A model generated the notes under the pieces. That model ran no database searches, had not been told where the DNA came from, and saw only the letters and a list, made by a program, of their open reading frames with translations. Positions 53,817-63,202 of a stretch of DNA of 64,000 nt are shown here, in pieces. Positions within the stretch are counted from its first letter, which is position 1. Every line of letters begins with the position of its first letter. The stretch comes from CAMDPA01 sp965223035 (GTDB taxonomy: Bacteria > Pseudomonadota > Alphaproteobacteria > Rhizobiales > Hyphomicrobiaceae). The stretch is taken from the NCBI GenBank assembly GCA_965223035.1, contig OZ244980.1:4092001-4156000 (forward strand). Direction: 5' to 3'. Made by a program: the position numbers and the translations under genes.

Positions 53817-54419
53817 CTAACTGCGTGAGGCGAACGTCAATGTCGCCCGCAGCAGCGTCAGGTCGTCAGGGTCCCGACTGATTTGAAATCCGCAGCGCCG
53901 CGCCAACGCGATCATCGCGGCGTTTGCCGATGAGATCGAACCCCAGACCTGCGAGCAGCCGGCCTCTTTGGCAACTTGGATCGCGGTCTCCAGGGCTTGC
54001 CGCGCCAGTCCCAATCCGTGGGCTTCCGGGCGTAGCGAGACGGAAAACTCCGCCGCCAACCCGGGCCCGATGCCGCTGACCCGCGCCCCACCGAGGATCT
54101 CACCTTCCAGCGGACCTTGGCCTTCGAGCACCACGCAAAACTCGCTGGCCTCATCGGGTGCGCAGTAGGCCCGCGCTCGCTCGGGCGGAAGCTGCGGCAA
54201 CCCGCTGAGCATCCGGAACCACTTGGCCCGCGGCGACATAGCGTCGTACCCCCTGATGAGGGACGGCGCATCGCTCGGTCGGATCGGGCGCATAACGTAG
54301 CGCCGGCCGTCCTTGCCGGTGGCGTAGGCCTCAAGACTTTCAACGGCCTTGCGTCGAGACATCGCCGCTGTTGACTCCCCATTTGCAGCAGCGGACTGAT
54401 GGATTTGATTGGCAGCCAT
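53817..54419 (-). CDS. GNAT-family acetyltransferase
   Basis: A 200-residue protein. RPIRPSDAPSLIRGYDAMSP begins the fold and VSLRPEAHGLGLARQALETAIQVAKEAG is the acetyl-CoA-binding motif A (QxxGxG/A-like, here HGLGLA), followed by ANAAMIALARRCGF. The first 35 residues are a hydrophilic lead. Substrate unknown; relatives include domains fused to acetyl-CoA synthetases. It starts next to a MITE. Confidence 0.75.
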   Translation of the reverse strand: MAANQIHQSAAANGESTAAMSRRKAVESLEAYATGKDGRRYVMRPIRPSDAPSLIRGYDAMSPRAKWFRMLSGLPQLPPERARAYCAPDEASEFCVVLEGQGPLEGEILGGARVSGIGPGLAAEFSVSLRPEAHGLGLARQALETAIQVAKEAGCSQVWGSISSANAAMIALARRCGFQISRDPDDLTLLRATLTFASRS

Positions 54420-54436
54420 TTCAGCGCTCCAGATGG

Positions 54437-54572
54437 TTAGAGCAACCGGCTTTTCATCGGAATTGGAACGATCCCGATGAAAAGCAGAATATTGCTCACC
54501 ACTTTAAGGACGATCATCGTGCCTTAAATTGGGGCCGGCTATTCGGTACCAATTTAAGGCACGATGATCTGG
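54437..54572. repeat. diverged long-form MITE with compensated stems
   Basis: A stem GCTTTTCATCGG / CCGATGAAAAGC and B stem GTGCCTTAAATTGG / CCAATTTAAGGCAC. Relative to other copies several paired positions changed on both sides together, keeping the hairpins. Confidence 0.9.
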
Positions 54573-54610
54573 TCTCGCATCCCATCCATTCACCCGGCTG
54601 CAGCAGCCAA

Positions 54611-56440
54611 TCAGGCCGCGGCAGCGACCATCTCGTCGATCTGCTTTTGAAGCTTGTGGCGGTCGGGCGAAGCGTCAGCCGCATAGTTGAGGTTTTTAAA
54701 CAAACCGGTGAGTCGGGTGAAATACGCGCGCGCGGCTTCTTTATCGTCGAAGTGGTAGGTGCGCGTCACGATATCGTGGACCAGGTCGAACGTCAGCTTT
54801 TGACGCGGCAGCGGCGCACTGGCGTCGACCGGGTCGAAGGCGTCTTGCTGCAAGTACACCATGTCGACGAACAGCGATTTTTGGTAGAGGACGAAATCTT
54901 CCAGGCTGACGCCTTCCTCACCTGTGACCTGCATCATCTGATTGACCGCCTCCCCGCGATGCAACAGCTCGTGCAGATGCCCGACACGAACGGTCCAACC
55001 AGCCTCCATGTGCTCATCATACCAGTCTGATAGCTGATCCCGGTAGCGAGACCATGACAGCAGCGGATCCACGGCGGGATAAAAACGCTTATAGGCGCGA
55101 TCCGCAGACAATCCGAGGAAGCATTTGACCGTTGAAAGCGTTGCCTGCGTCACCGGTTCATCAAAGTTGCCGCCGGCCGGGGACACCGTGCCGATCATGG
55201 TCAAGCTTCCATGCGTGCCGTCATTGGTCTCGACTAAGCCTGCACGCTCATAGACGCTCTTGATGGAGGATTCCAGGTAGGCTGGAAAGCCTTCCTCGCC
55301 CGGAATTTCCTCCAGGCGACCGGAGGTCTCTCGCATGGCCTGGGCCCAACGTGACGTCGAATCTGCAATCAACAGCACGTCGTAACCCATCTGCCGATAA
55401 TACTCTCCCAGCGTAATTCCGGTGTAGATCGACGCTTCGCGCGCTGCCACAGGCATTGACGAGGTGTTGCACACGATGATCGTGCGATCCATCAGTGTGC
55501 CGCCGGTGGTTGGATCGATCATATTGGGAAACTCGTTGATGGTTTCCACCACCTCGCCCGCGCGCTCGCCACAGGCGACAACGATCACCACATCGACGGA
55601 AGAATGGCGCGAAATCAGGCCCTGTAGGACAGTCTTGCCCGCTCCGAACGGACCGGGAATACAGGCCATGCCACCGCGCGCGATCGGAAAAAACGTATCG
55701 ATCAAGCGCTGCGTTGTGATCACCGGCTGATCGGGAAACAATCGGCGCGACAACCGCCGTTTGAATAAATCCGCACTCAGGGCCCGCCGCACCGGCCATC
55801 TTTGAGACAACGATACGGCGCGCTCCCGTCCGGTCTCATCCTCCAGCCGCGCAACCCGCTCGCGGACGACGAAATTGCCCTCTTGAATCCACGTCACGCG
55901 CTGTTTGCCGGACCAATCGAACGGCACCATGATTTTATGCGCGAACCGGCCTTCTTGCACGCTACCGATGACATCACCGGCTTCAACCTCTGCGCCCATT
56001 GTAACGGTGGGAACAAATGACCACTTTTGATTTCTATCGAGCGCCGGAACATCGATTCCACGCGGAAGAAACACCCCATACTGCGAGGCGACCTTCGGCA
56101 ACGGCAGCTGCAAACCATCGTACACCTGACCGAGCAGCCCGGGGCCGAGTTCAACCGAAAGCAGCTCGCTGCTTTGCTCCACGGGGTCGCCTACGGTAAC
56201 GCCCCGCGTACTTTCATACACCTGTGCATCGGCCGCATACCCCCGCACGCGCAACACTTCCGCCTTGAGACGTTCTTGCTCGCCGCGTTCATTGGGTAGC
56301 GACGGGCAAACGTAGATCACCTCATTTTTCACCAGGTGTCCGTACTCTCCGTCCGGACCTTTTGTCGTTTCAATTTCGACCAGGTCGTCCTGCACCGCGA
56401 CGACACGAGCGGTCATCGCTTTATTGTGGCCTTCGGTCAT
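54611..56440 (-). CDS. atpA: V/A-type ATP synthase catalytic subunit A
   Basis: A 609-residue catalytic ATPase subunit of a bacterial V/A-type complex. Walker A GPFGAGKT is at about 263-270, the V-type-specific non-homologous insert spans roughly 110-190, and LLIADSTSRWAQAMRE and SLTMIGTVSPAGGNFDEPV are conserved. Start at 56440 (MTEGHN); the upstream frame has no support. It is the last gene of the leftward operon, 88 bases after the DUF2764 gene. In most relatives of this operon type subunit A precedes B; here it is last. Confidence 0.93.
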   Translation of the reverse strand: MTEGHNKAMTARVVAVQDDLVEIETTKGPDGEYGHLVKNEVIYVCPSLPNERGEQERLKAEVLRVRGYAADAQVYESTRGVTVGDPVEQSSELLSVELGPGLLGQVYDGLQLPLPKVASQYGVFLPRGIDVPALDRNQKWSFVPTVTMGAEVEAGDVIGSVQEGRFAHKIMVPFDWSGKQRVTWIQEGNFVVRERVARLEDETGRERAVSLSQRWPVRRALSADLFKRRLSRRLFPDQPVITTQRLIDTFFPIARGGMACIPGPFGAGKTVLQGLISRHSSVDVVIVVACGERAGEVVETINEFPNMIDPTTGGTLMDRTIIVCNTSSMPVAAREASIYTGITLGEYYRQMGYDVLLIADSTSRWAQAMRETSGRLEEIPGEEGFPAYLESSIKSVYERAGLVETNDGTHGSLTMIGTVSPAGGNFDEPVTQATLSTVKCFLGLSADRAYKRFYPAVDPLLSWSRYRDQLSDWYDEHMEAGWTVRVGHLHELLHRGEAVNQMMQVTGEEGVSLEDFVLYQKSLFVDMVYLQQDAFDPVDASAPLPRQKLTFDLVHDIVTRTYHFDDKEAARAYFTRLTGLFKNLNYAADASPDRHKLQKQIDEMVAAAA

Positions 56441-56528
56441 GTTTGGCTCTGTTCCGTACAATGTTGAGTTGGTGCGCGCCAAAAGCGGGGCAGCAGTGTC
56501 TTGAGCACCGCCCGAACGGTCTTTATGT

Positions 56529-57230
56529 TCACGTCTCTTCGCCGAATGAAATCTCACCATGCCCGGCCAAGGCCTGATTGGTCAGGTCCTCGAAACGCCG
56601 TGCCGCGGCCTCTGTATTCGACCGTGCCCAGCGATCGACAATACTCCATTTCAGAACGTAGATCACGACCGCCTCGAAATCGAAATGATGATCCGCATCA
56701 TGCCTTTGCAATTTGCGATAGGATTGCTCGAGCACCAATCTTTCAAGCGCCCGCGCATCTCCTTGTTGCAACAGCTGATCCGCCTCCCGCAGCCAAGAAA
56801 AGACGCCACCTAGTTGGAACACCGGATCGGTCCAATTTCGCGCGATGCGATCGACCCAACGCCCGAATCCCCAGACCACGCCGGCCGGAGGCGGACCCTG
56901 GCCTGAGGCTCGCCGACGCAGTGCGGCAATCGCGGTTCGCAGCTCCAGCCGCTCGCAGATCAACTTGCGTATCGTTGGTTGGTCAAGTAAGGCCAGCGCC
57001 GTGCGCGCTCTGCCAATGACATCGGCGTCGGAGGCCTCCATCGAAAATTCCCGCCAGTTGAGCGCTTGCTCGACCAACCGCAAATCCTTTTGATCTTCAG
57101 GAGCCAGAATTCGCAGCCGCCGCTCCAAAGCTATGCGCGATAACGGCGGCTGCTTGGCAAGGAACAGGCGCTCCAAGCGCGGCAGGCTCGCAATCAGCAT
57201 TACATAACGATCCTGGTCGCGCGTCCTCAT
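56529..57230 (-). CDS. DUF2764-family V-ATPase-associated protein
   Basis: A 233-residue helical protein. Proteins of this length with YVMLIASLPRLERLF at the start and DVIGRARTALALLD in the middle occur in V-type ATPase operons of Chlamydiae, Bacteroidetes and some others (DUF2764), always between subunits E and A, as here. They are thought to replace the missing subunit C as the central-stalk-to-membrane coupling, but this is not proven. Nine bases after subunit E. Confidence 0.7.
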   Translation of the reverse strand: MRTRDQDRYVMLIASLPRLERLFLAKQPPLSRIALERRLRILAPEDQKDLRLVEQALNWREFSMEASDADVIGRARTALALLDQPTIRKLICERLELRTAIAALRRRASGQGPPPAGVVWGFGRWVDRIARNWTDPVFQLGGVFSWLREADQLLQQGDARALERLVLEQSYRKLQRHDADHHFDFEAVVIYVLKWSIVDRWARSNTEAAARRFEDLTNQALAGHGEISFGEET

Positions 57231-57239
57231 GCTGCCCGC

Positions 57240-57938
57240 CTATTTGACGATCCCCTCCAAGACCGCACGAAACCGGGGCTGCAGATGTTGCAGCAGCAGC
57301 TGCGCGATGGCCTCGTCGGATAGATCTATGGTGACATCGCTGTCTTTGACATGAACGCGGATGCCTGCCTTCAGTTGGTCTGAAGCACGGAAGCCAACGC
57401 CGTCTCTGAGCATTTCGCCGGTCAGTCCCAAGACAAATTGAGTGAGGCGTCCGCGCTCCAGTTCGTCGGGATCGCGCCTTAATTCTTCAAGGCCAGCGAC
57501 ATTCTCCGGCAGCACGATGTCCACCTCGCGTGCCTCCGCCAAGCCGGCGCTTGCTCCCGCGCGACCAGCAATCTCGAGAATAACTTTTTTGAGCGTCTCA
57601 TTATCCTTCAGCTGCTTAGTGACCATGCGTCGCAGGTCCGCGCTGAAACGGTCCATCAGCCTGGATTTCATCTCGATGATCGTATCGCGCACCGCCGTCT
57701 TCAAAGCGTCCTCACCCGCCGCCCGATAACTGTCGGACTCACGGCGCGCGGTCTCGATACGCTCCTTAGCTTCCGCGTTGGCACGCTCCCAGATCTTCGC
57801 CGCCTCCTGACGGGCCTCATTCACGATGCGGTCCGCCTCTTGTCGACCAGCTGAGACGCCGTCATCGCGCAATCGCGCGATCAGAGCATCGACACCGCTC
57901 GCCGCCGTCATATCCTTCGATGTATTGACCGCCATCAT
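57240..57938 (-). CDS. atpE: V/A-type ATP synthase subunit E
   Basis: A 232-residue peripheral-stalk subunit. A long charged N-terminal coiled coil (about 20-110, rich in Ala, Glu and Arg, e.g. AAKIWERANAEAKERIE) leads into a globular C-terminal domain ending VTIDLSDEAIAQLLLQHLQPRF. It links the ATPase head to subunit I. The start overlaps the stop of subunit K (ATGA). No separate G/H subunit gene is present to pair with it. Confidence 0.85.
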   Translation of the reverse strand: MMAVNTSKDMTAASGVDALIARLRDDGVSAGRQEADRIVNEARQEAAKIWERANAEAKERIETARRESDSYRAAGEDALKTAVRDTIIEMKSRLMDRFSADLRRMVTKQLKDNETLKKVILEIAGRAGASAGLAEAREVDIVLPENVAGLEELRRDPDELERGRLTQFVLGLTGEMLRDGVGFRASDQLKAGIRVHVKDSDVTIDLSDEAIAQLLLQHLQPRFRAVLEGIVK

Positions 57939-58387
57939 TGGGCTCCAGGAATTCCAGCGCTGATCACAAGCGCGAACACGAACGCAAACACCGCGAAGCC
58001 TTCGATGATGGCAGCCGGTGCCAGCGACAAGCCAAATATCTCCGGTTTTTCCTTGGAGGCGTTGATTGCCGACGCGCAGGCGCGCCCTTGCCAGATGCCG
58101 CAGTACAGAAGGGCAATGCCCGCCAACAGCCCAACACCGAACAACCCGCCGGCGTTCTGCGCCGTGACCTCGCGATTGAGTGTGAACATCACGACGATGC
58201 CGTAGATGACGAAAGTCGACGGAAAGGCCGAAATCCCGACGTACCGGCCATAACCGCCGTCGGTCTCCAACATCGCGCCGATGCTAGCCTGCCCAGCAAT
58301 GGCACAGCCGATGGCGCTGGCCACGGCTCCGAGCGCCATCGGCGCGAAAATCCCGGTCCATCCCAGGGCAAGGACGAGTTCATTCAC
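57935..58387 (-). CDS. atpK: V/A-type ATP synthase membrane rotor subunit K
   Basis: A 150-residue double-hairpin proteolipid with four membrane segments; two fused 8-kDa repeats are visible. The second hairpin carries the ion-binding Glu in APAAIIEGFAVFAFVFAL. In the first hairpin SAFPSTFVIYG has Phe where sodium-dependent K subunits have Gln, which points to proton rather than sodium coupling. Starts at GTG overlapping the stop of subunit I (GTGA). Confidence 0.88.
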   Translation of the reverse strand: MNELVLALGWTGIFAPMALGAVASAIGCAIAGQASIGAMLETDGGYGRYVGISAFPSTFVIYGIVVMFTLNREVTAQNAGGLFGVGLLAGIALLYCGIWQGRACASAINASKEKPEIFGLSLAPAAIIEGFAVFAFVFALVISAGIPGAQ

Positions 58388-60177
58388 TGTGCAACCTCCT
58401 TACGGGCAAACCGCCGGAACGGGGTACCTTCGTCCGGAAGTCCCCACTTATAAAATTCAATGAAGTTAAGGCGCAGGCCGTGCACCACCCCGCTCATCAA
58501 AGACAGGCCCAGATTGAGACCGTGACCGATGACCAGCAGCAAGATGGCGGCGAGTTTTCCAAGGCCCGGTAGCGCCGCGTTGGCGCCTAGCGCAAGATCG
58601 TTGAAGGTGCTCGCTAGCGATGCACTGGCAAGGCCAAGCGCGAACAGGCGCATGTAGCTCAGCACGTCGCCGAACGCCCCCATTGCCCCGAACAAGCTCT
58701 GGACGCCGTCGAGCAAACGCCAAACCACGTCGATCGGCGCGCGCACGGCCCGCTCGCTACCGTACAGCACGATCGCGACCCCACCGGCCATCAACAAGGC
58801 GATCGCCAACGTCCGCCACGCACTATCGGCTGGAGCCAACCACAATAAGAGCCCGCCAACGATAGCCGCCACCCACCCGTACTTGGAGAACGCCACGGTT
58901 CGAGAACTGACGCTGGCTGAGATCAGATTGGCCAAGCAGATATGCACGACACCGATGACGATCGAAATCGTCATCATGGTGTCGAAATCGTCGACTTTCA
59001 TCACCTGCAGTGCGCTTAACAGTGTGCCTTCTGGCGCAGATATGCCGAAATAGCTGCCCACCATGATCCCGTAGACGATGGTCGCGCCGACCAGGCCAAC
59101 ACCCATTAATCGATAGGCACGCCCCTGCGCGGTCTGACCAAGCGGCCGCCAATAAAACAACAAGCCGACCATCAACAACAGTCCGTAGCCGGCATCCGAT
59201 AGAATCATTGCAAAGAAAACCGCGAACGAAACCATCAAAAGAATAGTAGGGTCCCAACTGCGGTAGCTCGGCAATTGATAGAATTGCGCCAAGTCGACAC
59301 CTGCACCCAGTTCCTCGGGCTGCTCGATCAGTGTCGGCGGCGCGTCATCCGGGCCGGGATCTTCAATCAGCGTCGCCAGACCATGGCTGTGCGCGAACGC
59401 CTCGATCTGGGCCACGTTGTCGACGGGAGCCCAACCCTGCACGGCAACGATCTGGTCACCGTCGCGGGTCTGTTGCTCCGCATAGGTTAGCTGCGCGCGA
59501 TTTTCGGCGACGGCAATGTTGGCTTTGATGAGGAAGATAAACCGCGTTAATGACTGACGCTGGCCTGTCAGCTCCTCAATCTCGATCTCAGCGTCTTCAA
59601 GCTGCTCTCGCAATTGGCTGAGCGGCAGTGCACCAAGCTTGGTGCGTCGAACCGGCAACAGATCAACGCTCGGCTCGCTCGGTGAGATAACCACGACGCG
59701 AATGATGCGTTGGTCCGCCTGCACGATCTGCCAGGGTAATGCCAAGCTATCCAACGCCTCCCGCTTGGTAACGGGCAGCTCGTAGAACCAGAAATATTGG
59801 CCTCCCAGCGCCTCGTTGCGCGGAAACGTGATCTCGCCCCAAGGCTCGACGTCCTCGATCCGATCCTGCAGAAAGTCGCGCCGATCAGATGCGTCTCGCA
59901 GCTGTTGTTTTAGCATCAAGACTTGGTTAACGGTTAGATCGACGTCGAAGTCGGTTTCGCGCAGGATCTGGCGCCGGCGAGGGCTGAATTCCGATAAGAA
60001 CTTCAGCGCCTTCATGGTGTCATCGGCACGTGGCGAGGCTGCCTTTTCGATTTCGGCCGGGATCGGTGTGAGCGGGATCAGATGCAAGCATCCCAGCTCC
60101 TGCAGACCCTCCAAGATCTCCTGCTTGTCGTCGAGGCGTCCACAGATGCTCACCCGTTTCAAGCGCGCAAGGCTCAT
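58384..60177 (-). CDS. atpI: V/A-type ATP synthase subunit I (membrane stator)
   Basis: A 597-residue stator subunit. The N-terminal 290 residues form a soluble arm with coiled coils (PLSQLREQLEDAEIEIEEL); about seven to eight membrane segments follow. LSYMRLFALGLASASLASTFND contains the essential Arg that faces the rotor, and GLRLNFIEFYKWG is the conserved C-terminal end. It forms the ion half-channels with K. Its start overlaps the stop of subunit D (ATGA). Confidence 0.9.
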   Translation of the reverse strand: MSLARLKRVSICGRLDDKQEILEGLQELGCLHLIPLTPIPAEIEKAASPRADDTMKALKFLSEFSPRRRQILRETDFDVDLTVNQVLMLKQQLRDASDRRDFLQDRIEDVEPWGEITFPRNEALGGQYFWFYELPVTKREALDSLALPWQIVQADQRIIRVVVISPSEPSVDLLPVRRTKLGALPLSQLREQLEDAEIEIEELTGQRQSLTRFIFLIKANIAVAENRAQLTYAEQQTRDGDQIVAVQGWAPVDNVAQIEAFAHSHGLATLIEDPGPDDAPPTLIEQPEELGAGVDLAQFYQLPSYRSWDPTILLMVSFAVFFAMILSDAGYGLLLMVGLLFYWRPLGQTAQGRAYRLMGVGLVGATIVYGIMVGSYFGISAPEGTLLSALQVMKVDDFDTMMTISIVIGVVHICLANLISASVSSRTVAFSKYGWVAAIVGGLLLWLAPADSAWRTLAIALLMAGGVAIVLYGSERAVRAPIDVVWRLLDGVQSLFGAMGAFGDVLSYMRLFALGLASASLASTFNDLALGANAALPGLGKLAAILLLVIGHGLNLGLSLMSGVVHGLRLNFIEFYKWGLPDEGTPFRRFARKEVAQ

Positions 60178-60779
60178 GACGCAACCGCCTGTGCATTCTT
60201 TTTCTTTGCCAACTTGGAACGAACCACGGCGGCCATCTCTTCATCGGAAAGATAAATCTTGATGCGCTTGATATTGGCCTGAGTACGGGGAATGAGCACC
60301 TTATCGAACAGGTTGACCCGCTGGGTGATGATGGTGACGGCCTTGTCCAAAAGCTCGACGCGGCGCTCATTGACCTGCAGCTTGACGCGAAGCTCGATCA
60401 TTTCACGGAGCAGCGCCACGGTGCGATCCACCCACTGCGGCCGCGCGAGCAGTGCGTAGGGACGCACCCTCACACGCACCTCTCCAACCTTCGGCAAGCG
60501 TGTCCCGACGACGTTCTCCGAGGCTAGCTCCACATGCTCCAGCTGGATCAGGCCGGTAAGATCAATGTCGCCATTCGCCAGCATCGGAACAGCGTCCCGC
60601 ACTGTGCGCTTGAGGGCGGCAATCAGGTCTAGTGTTTCCCCATAGGCCCGCCCAGCCTTGGCGCGTTCTGCCATCAGCTGCTGCCGTTTTAGATCCAAGG
60701 ACGGCAAAAAACGTTTGTACATCGCGAGATTTGACGTTTCTCGCGCCAAGGAGGATTTATTCAGCTGCAACCGCGCCAT
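60174..60779 (-). CDS. atpD: V/A-type ATP synthase subunit D
   Basis: A 201-residue central-axle subunit, two long helices forming a coiled coil. MARLQLNKSSLARE at the start and RVNLFDKVLIPRTQANIKRIKIYL near the end are the family signature. The ATG at 60779 is preferred, with GGAGG nine bases upstream; it begins inside the end of subunit B (23-base overlap). Turned by the A/B head to rotate the K ring. Confidence 0.92.
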   Translation of the reverse strand: MARLQLNKSSLARETSNLAMYKRFLPSLDLKRQQLMAERAKAGRAYGETLDLIAALKRTVRDAVPMLANGDIDLTGLIQLEHVELASENVVGTRLPKVGEVRVRVRPYALLARPQWVDRTVALLREMIELRVKLQVNERRVELLDKAVTIITQRVNLFDKVLIPRTQANIKRIKIYLSDEEMAAVVRSKLAKKKNAQAVAS

Positions 60780-62178
60780 GCGCGCCGACCTCCTTTCCAG
60801 CCTCACCGAAGGCCGGCTTAGCCGGCACACTCGCGGCAACCTGGGTTGGATAATATTTGTCGATCAGTTCCTGCCTCATCAGCAGTTGTTCGGGACGGAA
60901 GCACTCCGCCAACGTCTGCCAACACAGATCGAGCGCCGGCTCTAGCGGCATCGAAACGTCGATATCCATGAAACGATCACGGAACAGTTGGCCGAACTTG
61001 AGTAGCTGCATATCGAAGTCCGACAACTCAAACGCCATCGCCTGCTTTTGCTGGGCCTCGCGCGCGCCGGAATAGAAGCGGATCATGGAATTCATGATCT
61101 GCCCATGGTCTTCACGGGTGACCTTTCCGATCACGTTCTGCTTAAGCCGCGACAACGAACCAAACGGGTCGATCACGCCATTGTGCAGGTAAAACTGGCC
61201 CTCGGTGATATAGCCGGTGTTGTCAGGGACCGGATGGGTCACGTCGCCACCGGGCATGGTGGTCACGGTCAAGATGGTGACCGAACCGCCCTTGGCAAAA
61301 TCGCAAGCTTTTTCGTAGCGCCGAGCCAGCTGGGAATAGAGGTCGCCCATGTAGCCGCGATTGGACGGGACGCGCTCCATCGAGATCCCGACCTCCTTGA
61401 GCGCATCAGCGTATGCGGTCATATCCGTGAGCAAAACGAGAACGCGTTTACCCTCCTCAATCGCAAACTTCTCAGCGACCGCCAGTGCCATATCGGGCAC
61501 AAGGAGGCGCTCCACGATGGGATCTGACGCCAAATTGACGAACATGACGGTACGGGCAAACACCCCGGCGTCTTCGAACGTCCTACGGAATGTATGATAA
61601 TCGTCAAAGATCAGCCCGAGCGCGCCAAACACCACAACGTCAGCGTCGGCCTGGATGCCGATTCTGGCGAGAAACGCATTGAATGGCTCGCCCGAGACCG
61701 AAAAAATCGGGATCTTCTGGCTCTCAACCAGGCAGTTGAATATGTCGATCATCGGGACGTCGGTGCGGATCATGCGGGTCGGCACAATCCGCTCGCAAGG
61801 ATTCACGGACGGTCCGCCAATCTCGACTTTGGCGTCCATCGCCAGCTCCGGCCCGCCATCGATTGGCACCCCCGTGCCGTCGAAAACCCGACCGAGGATG
61901 TTGTTGGAGTAGGTCACCTGGGCCGGGTGACCAAGAAAGGTGACCGTCGCGCCCGTTGCGATTCCCTTTGTTCCGGTAAAAATCTGCAACGATACGACGT
62001 CACGATTGATGTTGATGACCTGGGCCAGCGATTTTCTGCCCTCGCTGTTCTCCAATACAGCAAGGTCATTGAAGCGAACCACAGCCGGTTGGCCATCGGC
62101 CGGTGCCGGCACGTAAACCTTGACGATGTCCCCGACAATTTCGAGAATACGATTATAGCGCACCAAGTCACGCAGCAT
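60757..62178 (-). CDS. atpB: V/A-type ATP synthase regulatory subunit B
   Basis: A 473-residue non-catalytic head subunit. It lacks a Walker A lysine (IFSVSGEPFNAF at the aligned site) but has the conserved VPMIDIFNCLVESQKIPIFS, VLLTDMTAYADALKE and SNRGYMGDLYSQLARRYEKA segments. ATG 62178 is chosen, with AGGAG six bases upstream, over a TTG two codons earlier. First gene of the operon, so the promoter lies in the 1-kb gap to the right. Confidence 0.93.
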   Translation of the reverse strand: MLRDLVRYNRILEIVGDIVKVYVPAPADGQPAVVRFNDLAVLENSEGRKSLAQVININRDVVSLQIFTGTKGIATGATVTFLGHPAQVTYSNNILGRVFDGTGVPIDGGPELAMDAKVEIGGPSVNPCERIVPTRMIRTDVPMIDIFNCLVESQKIPIFSVSGEPFNAFLARIGIQADADVVVFGALGLIFDDYHTFRRTFEDAGVFARTVMFVNLASDPIVERLLVPDMALAVAEKFAIEEGKRVLVLLTDMTAYADALKEVGISMERVPSNRGYMGDLYSQLARRYEKACDFAKGGSVTILTVTTMPGGDVTHPVPDNTGYITEGQFYLHNGVIDPFGSLSRLKQNVIGKVTREDHGQIMNSMIRFYSGAREAQQKQAMAFELSDFDMQLLKFGQLFRDRFMDIDVSMPLEPALDLCWQTLAECFRPEQLLMRQELIDKYYPTQVAASVPAKPAFGEAGKEVGAHGAVAAE

Positions 62179-63202
62179 AACCAACTCCTAGACCAACGAC
62201 GGTCCAAATTCGTAGCCGAACGCTTCTCGAAATATCGAATTTAATTGCTTGGCCAGGCGACCCAAGTCATTGATCGAGTTGCACCAGATTGACGGCGTTT
62301 CGTCAAGGCGGGTCGGTCTCCGGCTCCGCGCCGGAGCGTCGGTTAGGGACCGTGCAAATTGCCGAAAAGCACCGGCCCCATTTTTCAGCCATGGCTAGAG
62401 CAACCTGCCTTTAATCGGAATCGGAACGATCCCGATTAGAGGGAGAAAGTTGCTCTACACTTTAAGAGCGATCATCTTTGCGCCTTTAATCGGAACCGGC
62501 TTTGCGGTTCCGATTTATGGCGCGATGATCTAGTCCAAGCCGGCCGCAGCGCTGGAGAATCCGGCAGGGTGGTATAGGCCGGGATAGAAGGGTTATCGAT
62601 CAAGCGCGGCATATTGGTTGAAAACGCCCCCGGCCGCCTCCCGCTGCAAGTTTTATCGGCGGCATGTCATCGGCGGAACGCGACACACCATGCTTGTGAT
62701 CGAGATCGACTGATTTGAGCGAGAGCGCCGATCGCGGCCCCGCGCCGCGCCATCCACCGCCGCCACCGCGGTCATCCGTGCGGCAGTTGGTCTCACGGCT
62801 GGGCTCGAGCCATGCCACTGGGATCGCCCAATGGCTCCACATCATGAAGCTCAGTCCGAATGCTTAATCATGAATTGAGGACACGGCAAATGCGGTCGAT
62901 GGTGCCCTTACGAGGCCGCACACGTTGCCAGTCGCTCTAACAACTGCGATGATCTAAATTGGGCGCATCCGGAAGGGTGCCGCGCGCGGTGATATGTCCG
63001 CCGCAGACGCGATATGACGACGGACGCAATGCTGACCCAACTATCGGCCGTCATAAACCGGATAATGGCTTGAATACAGTCAATCGAGTGCGACGAGAAC
63101 AGCAATCCAAAAGCTGATGGTATACCGGAATAAGCGATCCGGCCTCAGTTACCTGAAAAATCTGATAAATCGACAAACCGATAGAGAAGCGAAATCAAAG
63201 TC
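62179..63202. other. 1-kb gap between the V-ATPase operon and the CoA-transferase genes
   Basis: Holds the divergent promoters and a MITE (62395-62533). A fragment gcgatgatcta near 62946 resembles a MITE end. Short open frames (for example 62600-62845, leftward) have no family resemblance. Confidence 0.45.
62395..62533. repeat. CTAG-bounded palindromic MITE, 139-bp long form
   Basis: Complete long form: A hairpin, GTTGCTCTACACTTTAAGAG, GCGATCATC, B hairpin with a cttt loop, ending GATGATCTAG. Useful as the reference structure because the B hairpin lacks the enlargement seen at 17.3 and 39.0 kb. Confidence 0.92.

Noticed and set aside
1127..62533. CRISPR array
   Set aside because: The dispersed repeats are far apart and palindromic with no regular spacers, and no cas genes are present; the tandem repeats have no spacers at all.
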